DNA from: Microdochium bolleyi
Lineage: Eukaryota > Ascomycota > Sordariomycetes > Xylariales > Microdochiaceae
Direction of reading: 5' to 3'
Length of the DNA stretch: 64,000 nucleotides
Assembly (NCBI GenBank): GCA_001566295.1
Contig: KQ964249.1
Coordinates: 62,001 to 126,000, forward strand
The position numbers and the translations under genes are program-made. How positions within the stretch are numbered: the first letter of the stretch is position 1; every line of letters begins with the position of its first letter. Below, piece after piece: positions 13,064 through 22,861 of this stretch. The notes below the pieces were generated by a model. The model was not told the DNA's origin and ran no database searches. It saw nothing but the letters and a program-made list of their open reading frames with translations.

Positions 13064-13668
13064 AGGGGTCGGTGCGGTATCTGGTCGTCTTTCACATGTC
13101 CATGCGAGTATTAGCATTGAGTCTGGCGTTGAGCGTGATTGCTGCAGGTGTTTTGAGCGAGAACGGTCACGGTGGCTTTAGTAGACATGCCATCGTGCAA
13201 ATCAATTTTGAGGTTCCGAACAGCGTAATTCCAGAACAGAGACCGCCGTCAAGATGAAGATGAGGGTCCGCCACTGTCGTTTACCTGAGGGTGGTGCAGA
13301 CAAGTGGTTCCACGACCAAGTGAGATGCGCACGAATGAGTCAGCTCTGTCAAGCAGGGTGCTCTGGGTATGGGTTTAGTGCATGTCCAGGCTACACGCAT
13401 GATTGATCCCGCCTTCCAGGTGCCCGCGGCAGCTGGGCAGCTCCTTGCGAAGTGGGGGAAAAAGTTGGATTCGGCTTCTGCCCTCTCACCCCGCCTTTGT
13501 GCCCACACTCTCACACAATTGCACACAACCCTCCCAAATTCTCATGATCGCCTGCCGCCAGCGCGCCTCAAGCCATCACGACGTATCCGCCCTGCTGAGC
13601 AGCTCCCATCCAGCCCCTGACGCACTCGCTCCATCGGCTCCCCGATCATACTCATCAATACCGCGATC
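13064..13668. other. Intergenic, UPF0643 3' flank and eIF3h promoter
   Basis: About 600 bases without a credible gene. The part next to the eIF3h start is C-rich with short pyrimidine runs, as in promoters of strongly expressed fungal translation genes. Confidence 0.4.
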
Positions 13669-14855
13669 ATGGCCGACTCATCAAAGGAAGTGCCGTTCAA
13701 GACGGTCCAGGTTGAGGCTCTTGTACGTCAACCCCTCCTCGGCAGTACTTTGTTGAAAATGACCCCTCCATGTAGAGCAATCTGACTGACTGACCCGGGA
13801 TGGGCTCACAGGTCGTCGTCAAGATCGTCAAGCACTGCTCCAACAGCTTCCCCACGACCGCCACAGGCTCCCTCGTTGGCATGGACCACGATGGTGTCCT
13901 CGACGTCACAAACACCTTCGCATTCCCCACCGCCGACGTCGTCCATACCGAGGGCCACAACAACAACAACCACCAGAACGACCCTTCGTCTCTCGCCGCC
14001 GCTGCTCCCCGTGCCAAGGCCAACATTGTCTACCAGAACGACATGATCCGCCACCTCAAGGAGGTCAACGTCGACGCAAACAACGTCGGCTGGTACACGA
14101 GCGCCACCATGGGCAACTTTGTCAACTCGGCCTTCATCGAGAACCAGTACCATTACCAGCGCGACAATGAGCAGACCGTCGCCCTCGTCCACGATGTCAG
14201 CCGGAGTTCCCAGGGTGCCCTCAGCCTCCGCGCCTTCAAGCTGTCTTCTGCGTTCATGGCTGCTTACAAGGAGGCCAAGTTCACCACCGAGAGCCTGCAG
14301 AAGTCCAAGCTTTCCTTCAAGGATATCCTCGTGGAGGTGCCCGTCAACGTCCACAACTCGCATCTTTTGACCTCCTTCCTGCACCAGCTGCCGGCCATTC
14401 CCACCAACGACCAGCCCAAGCTGCCCAACTCTGTCGCCGACCTACTCAAGAACCCTGTCCACGCCCCCCTGCACCCCTCGACCGACAACCTCGACCTCGC
14501 GATCGATCCCTTCCTCGAGAAGACCTGCGACCTCCTGCTTGAGAGCATCGAGTCGCATTACACCGAGCTCAACAACCACCAGTACTACCAGAGACAGCTC
14601 GGCCGCGAGCAGGCCAAGATCACCGCCTGGCAAACAAAGCGCAAGGCCGAGAACGCCGCCCGTGCCGCCGCGAAACAGACGCCCCTGCCCGAGGACGAGT
14701 GGCAACGGATCTTCAAGCTGCCCCAGGAGCCCAGCCGGCTCGAGGGCATGCTCAACGCCAAGCAGGTCGAGCAGTACAGCAAGCAGGTCGACGGCTTCAC
14801 TGCGGCTGTCAGCGCCAAGATGTTCGCCGTCCGGGGTAACTTGTTGCCCGAATGA
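13669..14855 (+). CDS. Translation initiation factor eIF3 subunit h
   Basis: Non-catalytic MPN-domain subunit of eIF3, which binds the 40S ribosomal subunit and recruits mRNA in the cytosol. Two exons, 13669-13722 and 13812-14855, give 365 residues. The first exon (MADSSKEVPFKTVQVEAL) joins in phase 0 across an 89-nt intron to VVVKIVKHCSNSFPTTATG. The MPN domain spans roughly residues 14-160, including the segment GSLVGMDHDGVLDVTNTFAF. The JAMM metal ligands of active deubiquitinases are absent, as expected for eIF3h. A carboxy-terminal helical region with QREQAKI-like charged helices follows. Length and order match fungal eIF3h; a Sordariomycete-type Asn/His insert (GHNNNNHQND) lies after the first MPN strands. 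Confidence 0.93.
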
Positions 14856-16379
14856 ACACCCCTTTCTACGAGCGATGTTTGATTCTATAGAACGAAATGA
14901 CACAAGCCGCGTTTACGACGGAAAAGTTGAACTGCATTCAGGCTGGCGTTTGGGCGGATATGAAATTCTAGTCATTTCTTGGATGCGAGTCTATTGGACT
15001 CATCAGGTCTCTTGTGGTGGGACTCGGATTTCGGCCAACTCGAAGGGCAAGCCAGTGTCAGATGACGTTGGCCTCGGTGCACGTCGGCACATTGTGACCG
15101 GCTGGCGCAACGATGACGAAAGAGAAGCCGAGGGTTCGAGTGGCAGAAGTCGATGGGTGTGACTGTGCACACGGCTAATGTGCTCGTCGAGCGGCAGCGT
15201 TTTGTAGGGATGATCTTTGACCAGAGAGATAGATACCCGTACCTAGCCGGACAGCTGAGGGCAGTAGATTAGCTCTAGACACTAATCGAGAACCAAGAGA
15301 TCAAAGACAAATTTTCTGCATACTGCTCTGCTCGTACATCCTCCGCGCCATGCACTTCGCTCGCCCAAGTCCATCTCAGTTTTCTACCCATAATACGTTC
15401 CCTGAGCTCAGGCCACGGTCCTGGAACTGTCCAAGACTGGACCGGATCAAGAGTGAGCGAGTCCTCGGCATCACTATGGTATCATGGCGTCCTTGCCAAT
15501 CACCTCAGCCTGTCGTCAGGCCGGCGGAGCCAGCGCGCGCCCAGAACGACGAGCAATGATGCCCCAGAACAAAGTGTGACACCAGAGTCCGGGTATTGCG
15601 CTTAAGTTTGTCTTGCCAACCCGACACGGCACGGTTCCTCGCTGCCAAAATAATACTTGTTGAATTCCCGTTCCGGCATGCTGGCTAAGTTTGTCTTGCC
15701 AACCCGACACGGCACGGTTCCTCGCTGCCAAAATAATACTTGTTGAATTCCCGTTCCGGCATGCTGGCGGGTCTCTGGTCGTGTGCAATGGGGTCAAAAA
15801 CAGCTGGCTGCAAGACACGCACGAAGCGCAAGCAGAATAAAGCATTGGGTCCATCGCAGTACTTGCCGTCTCAACAAGAACAATGCACGGAGCGCCGTGT
15901 CGCCATCAGGAGATTATCGTCCATGTGTGTGAGATCTTTCTTGATCATCTCGTCTTGTCATTTCATCATCCTCGACTATCTGAATTGTCATCCTCGTCCT
16001 CTTTGTATGTTTGACAAAAGAAACAAATATCGCCCATAAAAAGCAACAATGGTAAATCTGAAAACGCCATGAGGGGAATCATGCATATCTAGAGCCAACG
16101 CCATTTTGTTGAAAAAATATGATAGGCCAGGCTCCACAAAGCGCTCTCTTGTTCCATCCCTCTTTTTGGTTCACGTATTGTCCCCCGGTATCGTTTAGAA
16201 ATTATGCCCGCAGGTTCAATGCTTGGTGGAATAAATTCATGGAGTTGTGTTCCGCTGCACTAGTAGAGGTGTGCAGGACGGCAAGTCTCGTAATGCCGTG
16301 TGGACGACGTCCGCGACTACGACGCTGGTGCAGCATGCGGATGGTCGGCCACGACCTCAGGACCACGTTGAGTGATCGC
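14856..16379. other. Intergenic between eIF3h and SAH hydrolase; holds a tandem repeat
   Basis: About 1.5 kb with the 3' ends of the flanking genes facing each other. No protein gene is recognisable; the longest frames are under about 110 codons and lack domains. The only structure I can see is the 83-bp perfect tandem duplication listed separately. Confidence 0.45.
15603..15768. repeat. Perfect 2 x 83-bp tandem duplication
   Basis: Bases 15603-15685 are repeated without a mismatch at 15686-15768; the match ends sharply at both sides (T against C before, T against G after). Each copy contains AAAATAATACTTGTTGAATT and ends CGGCATGCTGGC. No coding capacity, terminal inverted repeats or target-site pattern is evident. 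Perfect identity argues for a recent duplication. It is far below the length usually targeted by RIP. Confidence 0.95.
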
Positions 16380-17729
16380 TTAGTAGCGGTAGTGGTCGCT
16401 CTTGAAGGGACCCTCGATGGCGAGGCCAAGGTAATCACCCTGGACCTTGGTGAGCTTGGTAAGCTCAACGTTGACGTGGTCAAGGTGGAGTCTGGCGACC
16501 TCCTCGTCGAGGATCTTGGGGAGGACGTAGACGCCGACATCGAACTTGCCAGCCTTGGCGAAAGCAATGTGCTTCTCGCCAAAGGCCTTGTCCTCAGCCT
16601 TGTAGAGCATGATCTGGGCAAGGACCTGGTTGCTGAAGGAGCAGGACATGACAAACGAAGAGTGACCAGTGGCACAGCCGAGGTTGACGAGACGACCCTC
16701 GGCAAGGAGGATGATGTGGCGGCCGTTGGGCATCAGGTAGCGGTCGACCTGGGGCTTGATGTTCTGGACGCTGGAAGCGTTGGCCTTGAGCCAGGCGACG
16801 TCGATCTCAATGTCGAAGTGGCCAATGTTGCAGACAATGGCGTCGTTGGGCATGGCACTGAAGTGCTCGCCAACGAGGATATCACGGCAGCCAGTGGTGG
16901 TGACGAAGATCTGACCAACAGAGGCGGCCTTCTCCATGGTGGTAACCTGGAAGCCGGCCATGGAAGCCTGGAGGGCGTTGATGGGGTCGACCTCGGTGAC
17001 GAGGACGCGGGCACCCATGCCGGAGAGGGCGAGGGCACAGCCCTTACCGACATCACCGAAACCAGCAACGACGGCGATCTTGCCAGCAATCATGACATCG
17101 GTAGCACGCTTGATGCCGTCAATGAGGGACTCGCGGCAGCCGTACAGGTTGTCAAACTTGCTCTTGGTGACGGAGTCGTTGACGTTGATGGAGGGGACGA
17201 GGAGCTTGCCCTCCTTGAGCATGCGGTAAAGGTGGTGGACACCAGTGGTGGTCTCCTCGGAGACACCATAGCAGTCCTTGAGCTGCTCGGGGTACTTGTC
17301 GTGGACGAGGTGGGTGAGGTCACCACCGTCATCGAGGATGAGGTTGAGCTTCTTGCCGTCCTTGAAGGCGGAAAGCTGCTGCTCCAAGCACCAGTTGTAC
17401 TCCTCCTCGGTCTCACCCTTCCAGGCGAAGACGGGGACACCGGCAGCAGCAATGGCGGCAGCGGCGTGGTCCTGGGTGGAGAAGATGTTGCACGAGGTCC
17501 AGGTGACCTCGGCACCGAGGGCGGTGAGGGTCTCGATGAGGACAGCAGTCTGGATGGTCATGTGCAGGCAGCCAGCAATACGGGCACCAGCGAGGGGCTG
17601 GTCGGCGGCGTACTTCTTGCGGATGGACATGAGACCAGGCATCTCGTTCTCGGCGAGCTCGATCTCCTTGCGGCCAAAGGCGGCAAGGGACAGGTCGGCG
17701 ACCTTGAATGTGGCGGCGGGAGCAGACAT
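16380..17729 (-). CDS. SAH1: Adenosylhomocysteinase (S-adenosyl-L-homocysteine hydrolase)
   Basis: Cytosolic NAD-dependent enzyme that reversibly splits SAH into adenosine and homocysteine, relieving product inhibition of methyltransferases. Single coding exon, 449 residues, full length for the family. Seen in the protein: LHMT (55-58), DDGGD (133-137), NDSVTKSKFDN with catalytic Lys189 and Asp193, the NAD-binding GFGDVG (223-228), and the terminal KSDHYRY with the conserved Lys-Tyr end. The start at 17729 (MSAPAATFKVAD) is chosen because the open frame upstream is interrupted by a good 3' splice site; the extension lies in a 5' UTR intron (17735-17838). Codon choice is strongly biased to C-ending codons, a sign of high expression, and creates a long spurious antisense frame. 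Confidence 0.97.
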   Translation of the reverse strand: MSAPAATFKVADLSLAAFGRKEIELAENEMPGLMSIRKKYAADQPLAGARIAGCLHMTIQTAVLIETLTALGAEVTWTSCNIFSTQDHAAAAIAAAGVPVFAWKGETEEEYNWCLEQQLSAFKDGKKLNLILDDGGDLTHLVHDKYPEQLKDCYGVSEETTTGVHHLYRMLKEGKLLVPSINVNDSVTKSKFDNLYGCRESLIDGIKRATDVMIAGKIAVVAGFGDVGKGCALALSGMGARVLVTEVDPINALQASMAGFQVTTMEKAASVGQIFVTTTGCRDILVGEHFSAMPNDAIVCNIGHFDIEIDVAWLKANASSVQNIKPQVDRYLMPNGRHIILLAEGRLVNLGCATGHSSFVMSCSFSNQVLAQIMLYKAEDKAFGEKHIAFAKAGKFDVGVYVLPKILDEEVARLHLDHVNVELTKLTKVQGDYLGLAIEGPFKSDHYRY

Positions 17730-17734
17730 TTTGG

Positions 17735-17838
17735 CTGTATGAGTAGACAAGCAGTTAGACTGGGTGCTCCGAGCTGTGATACTGGCATAAAGACTTGAGG
17801 AAGGCGGCCAGCTAACGAAACCAGGGATCAAGACTTAC
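17735..17838 (-). other. 5' UTR intron of SAH1
   Basis: On the minus strand this segment starts GTAAGT, has a CTAAC-type branch sequence (GTCTAACTG) near its end and finishes CATACAG, five bases before the ATG context CCAAAATG. It removes the only in-frame upstream extension of the reading frame. Introns just before the ATG are common in strongly expressed fungal genes. Confidence 0.75.
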
Positions 17839-17863
17839 AGATGTGATGTGTGATTAGGATGTA

Positions 17864-17912
17864 ATGGAGAGGGAAGGAGGAGAAGGAGGAAGGAAGGTGG
17901 AGGGGAGGAGGT
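17864..17912 (-). promoter_or_regulatory. Pyrimidine-rich core promoter tract of SAH1
   Basis: The plus strand is almost pure purine here (runs of GGAAGG and GGAGG), so the SAH1 sense strand is a CT-rich tract just upstream of the 5' UTR intron. Such CT blocks typically lie next to transcription start sites of strongly expressed fungal genes. Confidence 0.5.
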
Positions 17913-19719
17913 GAATCAATAAGTAAGATACGGAGAGTAGCGGCGGCTGGTCTCGGGGCAAGAACGAAAGAAAAACACGTCCTGGCTGGCGGGCAGGCGC
18001 CGTCAAGGTGGCAGTGGATGGCGGGGCAGACAAGTACCTCGCGCGCGGAAACTGGCGGGTGGGCTACTTCTGCAAGCGGCGGGTCTCAGGGGTGGTGATG
18101 CAGGGCCCTGGGCTGCGACTATCAATCAATCAATCATGACGGGACCAGTCCATGCAGACTTCAGCCAAGAGCGGCGGGCGGCGGGAGCGCCAGCACAGGT
18201 AGCGGCCAGTCGATCCTCACTGCTACGAGAACAATAGGAGCTATTCCAAACCATTCCAGGTTATTGACCGACTCACGCACTTGGTGGCGGCGATCAATGG
18301 CGAGGCGAGGGAAAAGTCCCCTTGGAGAAAAAGGCCCATCTCGGGGTGATTGCCCCTCCATCGAAAATCGGAGTTCACTTTTGCGCCCTGCCCCACCCCG
18401 TCCCAGTGGCAGGCAGTCAGGGGCGGCACCGCGGCGATGCACGGCCACGACAATCCCAGCCCCTCCGCAAAGACATGCAGTTTGTTGCACAACCAAGCCC
18501 TGAGGCCCTCCAATCCCCGGTTGGGCCTGATAACCCGAGCAGAGTCGACCGCAGAGGGCGCTGTCACAACCAGCATCCGGCCTCATGCCCCGGGGAGGCT
18601 GCTCCATTCTGGGCCTCTTTGGCATCTCTTGTCTTAGAGATAACCTCGCAGCTGCGCAAGAGCACATAGAACGCCAGTGTGCGCCTTGAATCCTCACTCC
18701 AAGCCCAAGCCCAGTCGTGTCGAGGCTGCACTCCACTCACCGTCCCGTCCTAACACCATGTGCCGGCAGTCGTGCCTGGGACGCCTGTTCTGAGTGGCCA
18801 CCTTCGACAAGGCACGCCGTCACCGCCAACCTCTCTCGAGCCTCTGAAGTGGCTGCCCAGTCGCCCCTCACCCCCACTCTCCCATCACAATAGACCGACC
18901 GGCTTGGTTGCTCGGAAGCGATGGATGTCAGGAGAGGGAGAGGGGCACCAAGAGAACACACAGGGTCCTGCGCTCAAAAGACCACCGATCACCTACCCCT
19001 GCCTGTATTGTGTGTGGTATGGTGGAAAGACCCCGAAGACACAGGGCCAAATTGCCCGAACTCGGCAGCTTGTCGAGTTCTAGCTGCCGGTCAAGTGTCC
19101 CCTCCAGTCTGCAGATACTGAGCTAAGACCTGCAGACTGTCTGACTTAGACATTTCCCTCCGCAGCGTAGGAGCAAGGCGGGCATGTCCGTGCAAATCAC
19201 CAGCGCCACGGCTCAGATTTTCAAATGGGAGGCTCAGTTGGGTCTCGGTCTGGCACGATCGTTGTCATGATTATAGGATCTGGCAAGCATGCAGCCCGTG
19301 CTAGCGCAGCCGTCTTCATACTGCCACATCTCCTCGGATCGTCTATTTGTACATGTCCTTTCCACGGCTTCGCTCCAACGACTCATCGAAAAGCCAAACG
19401 CCATGTTTTCCATTTCCCCAACGCCAATCAACAAAGTATCATAAAGCAAATGGATGGCTGCCGCGCCCCCGGTTCTGTACAACCGGCTCAAAACTCCGCT
19501 CGCTGATCATGAGGTCAAACGACCTGGTGGGTGTCGCGCCTGGCTCGCGACTGTGCGCAAAGGCTGTTCGCGAGGTTAAAAGCACAATCCGGAAATGCAT
19601 GTAGTTGTTTTGTGATGTCGGGCCATGCCCAATCGTGTGACATGGCCGTCCCGGGCTCGTTCGCATGAATATGCGGCCACGAGCGTCGCGCAGTAGATGG
19701 CACGACGTTCAAAGCCACA
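17913..19719. other. Intergenic, no gene recognised
   Basis: About 1.8 kb between the SAH1 promoter and the 3' end of the next gene. Open frames reach 191 codons, but all overlap others on the opposite strand, show no domain and have unordered codon use. Nothing supportable seen besides flanking UTR and promoter DNA. Confidence 0.4.
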
Positions 19720-22700
19720 TCATCGAGGGATGTTGCCACCGGGAAGAATAAATGCTCGTACTCCAAGCTCTGCTATGCGGCGGACAACATTGGTGGTTCC
19801 ACCAGCCACCTGGGACTCATCCTGTATGAATTTGCGGGCGACGGCCAGCTTGGACTTTGGATCACTCTCGTCCAGATGGGGAGGAAGATTGTTTTCGAAA
19901 TCTGGTGGGAATCTTGGTGCGAGGTCGCGTATGACGACTAGCGAATAAATCACGTCGCGATTCTCTCTTCCGTCAAGCAATTCACGCAACATGCTCAGGG
20001 TCTGGGTCTTCTGAGCCGCCATGTTTGGCGTCTCCGGTTTCTTGAAACGCAGGAACTCGCCGAGGAAGTACCAGAATCGGTACTCCCGGATCCTGTGATA
20101 GTCGCCATCCGACGGGGGCATGCTCAGCGGGTTATGGTCGAGGAAATCCCCAGAGAGCAGAGCCTCGAGAACAGCAACGCGGTTCTTGATCTCGTGTGCG
20201 TCGTCGATAGGCGGCAAATCTGGTCCCGGATGGGCCTTGGTGTCTACCCGACTGACGAGGCGAGCAAGGTCCCACACGACGCGAAACTCGAGGCTTGCCG
20301 AGTACTGCATGCCAGCAGTATCGTGCGGGTCCAGGTTGCGGACCGTATTGAGGAAACCAATCATGACCTCATTGACTGCGGAATCCGTGGCCAAGGCATC
20401 GTATCCTGGTGCAAGAATGTACCACTTTGCCTCGAAGAATGACTCAAGTCCGGGCGCATACACCTGTTCATAGAGGTCTCTGCACTCATTGAGCTGCTCC
20501 GCGGTCATGGGCCCTTCCAGTGCGGGTGTGCCATGGCCTTCAATGTTGATGAGCTCATCGACCCTCATTTTGCGTGCTGTTTGATAATCAGCAGGGCGTC
20601 CACGGGACCTTGGTGAAAGCCAAGGAGAGCATGCTGGGCTATTGGGTCTGCAAAATTGAGGCAGACGCGTGTTGGTACATACTGGGAAAGGTCAGGATGT
20701 TGGCGAATGCAGGTGCGGTTGTGCCGTGGTAAGGTGTAGCGGTGCCGTAACCGCTTTGAACGCTTGGGGAGTGGCTCAGGGTCGAGTTGGACAAGGAGTA
20801 ATGGTGATATGGCGGCGAAGATGCAGAGGCAGAGGTTGTAGGCGTCGCGAGGCTATGCGAGGGTGTGGACGAAGAGCTGCCTGCGGAATGGTTCGGGGCG
20901 GGCTGGATGTTTGTGGGCGTGTGCTGTTGCTGCTGCTTGAAGATCGGATCGTAGCCAAGGCATTCGCGCTTTGACTTCTGGCAGTTCTTGCACGTCGGAT
21001 GGGTCTCGTCGCACTGGAGGAAGGCCAATCAACTGGGTCAGCGGATGCAAAGAGAACAGAGAGCAGCCAAAGCAGCAAGTGCGTGATTGTGTGGGTGGTG
21101 GGGACAACGAGTCCCGCCCAGGCGGAGCTGTGCTGGTGGGGTTTGATCGCGGAGCGAACAGCAACTAGGTCTGGCTGGCCTGGGATTCCGCAGGCTGTCC
21201 TGCACCTGTCAAACCCGTGTTCGCAAACAGAGCGCGCGCGATGCCCATCAAGGAAGATGGGGACGAAGGCCAGCGGTGTCCAGAATGGGGAGGGGACTAG
21301 TCCTTAGATACGGGGAGGGGCGCTGCTGCTGTGAGAAGCGAAGAGCTCGCTTGCAACGCCTTGAAGCGAAGCCCCAAGCGAAGAGAGCAATACCACAAAG
21401 ATATCCACTTGGACCCGTGGTTAATCACCAACTCGGTGGCCGCTCAACACCCACCACTCCTGCCGGTGAGAACATACGCCAGCCTTACCACAGCTGCACG
21501 CGTTCTTTTGCAATCGCGCTTGCCAACACAACAGGCAGCCTCGCTGCGGTTCCACAGTTGAACCCTTGCTATCACGCAGCTCAACGAAGAGGAGACCGGT
21601 CTTTCTCACCTTTATGCGTCGCTTGCGGCATGTCAAGCACCCTGTCTTGGTCCTCCGCTTGATTTCCTGCAGTTGAGGCAGAGTGGTCAGTTTTCTGTAC
21701 ATACGCGCGCCCACAACCCTCAGAGCGTCCAGCGCATGCCAGTGCCTCTTGGGGCAGTCAGGAACACACCTTCTTATGTCTGTTCGCCCCGAACATGCCG
21801 TGTGCGTCACCCTGCAACGAGTATCGATCGTGGTGTAGGCCATAGGGTCCGTTGCTTCCCAGCGGTGGCGGCTGTTGGGAGTATCCCAAACTCCCACCAG
21901 GCTGCGTTCCGCCCGGTATCGACATGGATAGTGGTGGCTGCCGCGGAATCTGCTGCTGGGAGGACGATGTGTGCTGAAGTCCGGAATCAAACGTGCGCAT
22001 ACTCGGTAAAGCAATAGCACCTCCTCGAGCCGTGTTTGCCGCGGGTGGATAGCCATGATTTGACTGAGCGGCATTGGTTTGGAACCCATAATGTGGCGGA
22101 TGTAGGCTCGGGGCGCCATAGGAAGGAGAAGCTGCGTAGGTGATCGGTGGACGTGGCTCGCCTGGTGGGTGGTGATAGCTCGCCATGGCCGTGGGCGAAG
22201 AAGGTGAAGTGTCGACTCCGTTCGGCTGCTGCAGCTCACTCGCTGGGTCGACCGTTCCAGCGGCGCCTGATGCCTCGACGGTCGGGGTTGCCAAGTAGGA
22301 AGGGGTGCTATCGTCGGGGGTGACTGCGTGGTCTGTCGGCACATTGGTCGTCGAGCCAGGCGTCGTGGTTGCGATATAGTTTATGCCATCGACCTCAGTA
22401 ACGGCAGCGGTTGTCTGTGGCGCGGCCTCGCCCTCGACGGTCCCTTGCTCGAGCACACTCAGAAGCTGTGTCACCTCTGCTTGAGGCAGGACTGAGCTGG
22501 GCGAGGGAACATTGAGCTCTGGCTTGGCAGAGGGTGAATCTATTTGGGCCTGTCCCGCGTCTGGAGTCTGGCCTAGTGCTGCTGCCAAGTCAGAGTCTGT
22601 AGGGATGTACTGGTCTGCTGACCAGACCTCTGAACTTGACGTCTCGAGCACCGAAAATGGCTGTTGTGCTGGCGGATGAGCTACCGTTTCCAGGTGATCG

Positions 22701-22861
22701 CTGACTTGGGAGGCGTCCGGACGAGTTGTCTTGACGGAGTCTTGGGCTGTCGAGAGAGTTGGGACAGAATCTTGTGGAGTGGTGGTAGCGGCATCGGGAG
22801 GGTGGTTAAGATGCACTTCCGAGACAGCCAGTGGCTGTTTCTGCTCCTGGGCGTCCGCCAT
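19720..22861 (-). CDS. Zn2Cys6 transcription factor with long Ser/Pro/Gln amino-terminal region
   Basis: Fungal nuclear DNA-binding regulator of 778 residues in four exons: 22861-21770, 21666-21610, 21013-20683 and 20576-19720. The zinc cluster lies unusually far in, at Cys374, 377, 384, 391, 394 and 401 (C-x2-C-x6-C-x6-C-x2-C-x6-C), after 364 residues of low-complexity Ser/Pro/Gln/Thr sequence. It is built from exons 1-3: NRHKK|EIKRRTKTGCLTCRKRRIK|CDETHPTCKNCQKSK. The carboxy part (from MRVDELINIEGHG) is a helical regulatory region. The order RTKTGCLTCRxRRIKC...CLGYDPIF resembles S. pombe Moc3-like factors, but target genes are unknown. Intron 2 is long for this genome (596 nt). Start at 22861 is the first ATG; an in-frame TTG lies 15 bases upstream. 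Confidence 0.85.

Noticed and set aside
16119..17798. 559-codon plus-strand frame opposite SAH1
   Set aside because: It is exactly antisense to a strongly conserved, codon-biased gene; its Val/Leu/Gly/Asp-rich product is the expected shadow of C-ending codons.
17730..17831. Amino-terminal extension of SAH1 (MIPGFVSW...)
   Set aside because: It is the read-through of a well-formed 5' UTR intron; the family starts at MSAPAATFKV.
18161..18736. 191-codon minus frame upstream of SAH1
   Set aside because: No similarity to a known family; overlaps three plus-strand frames of similar quality.
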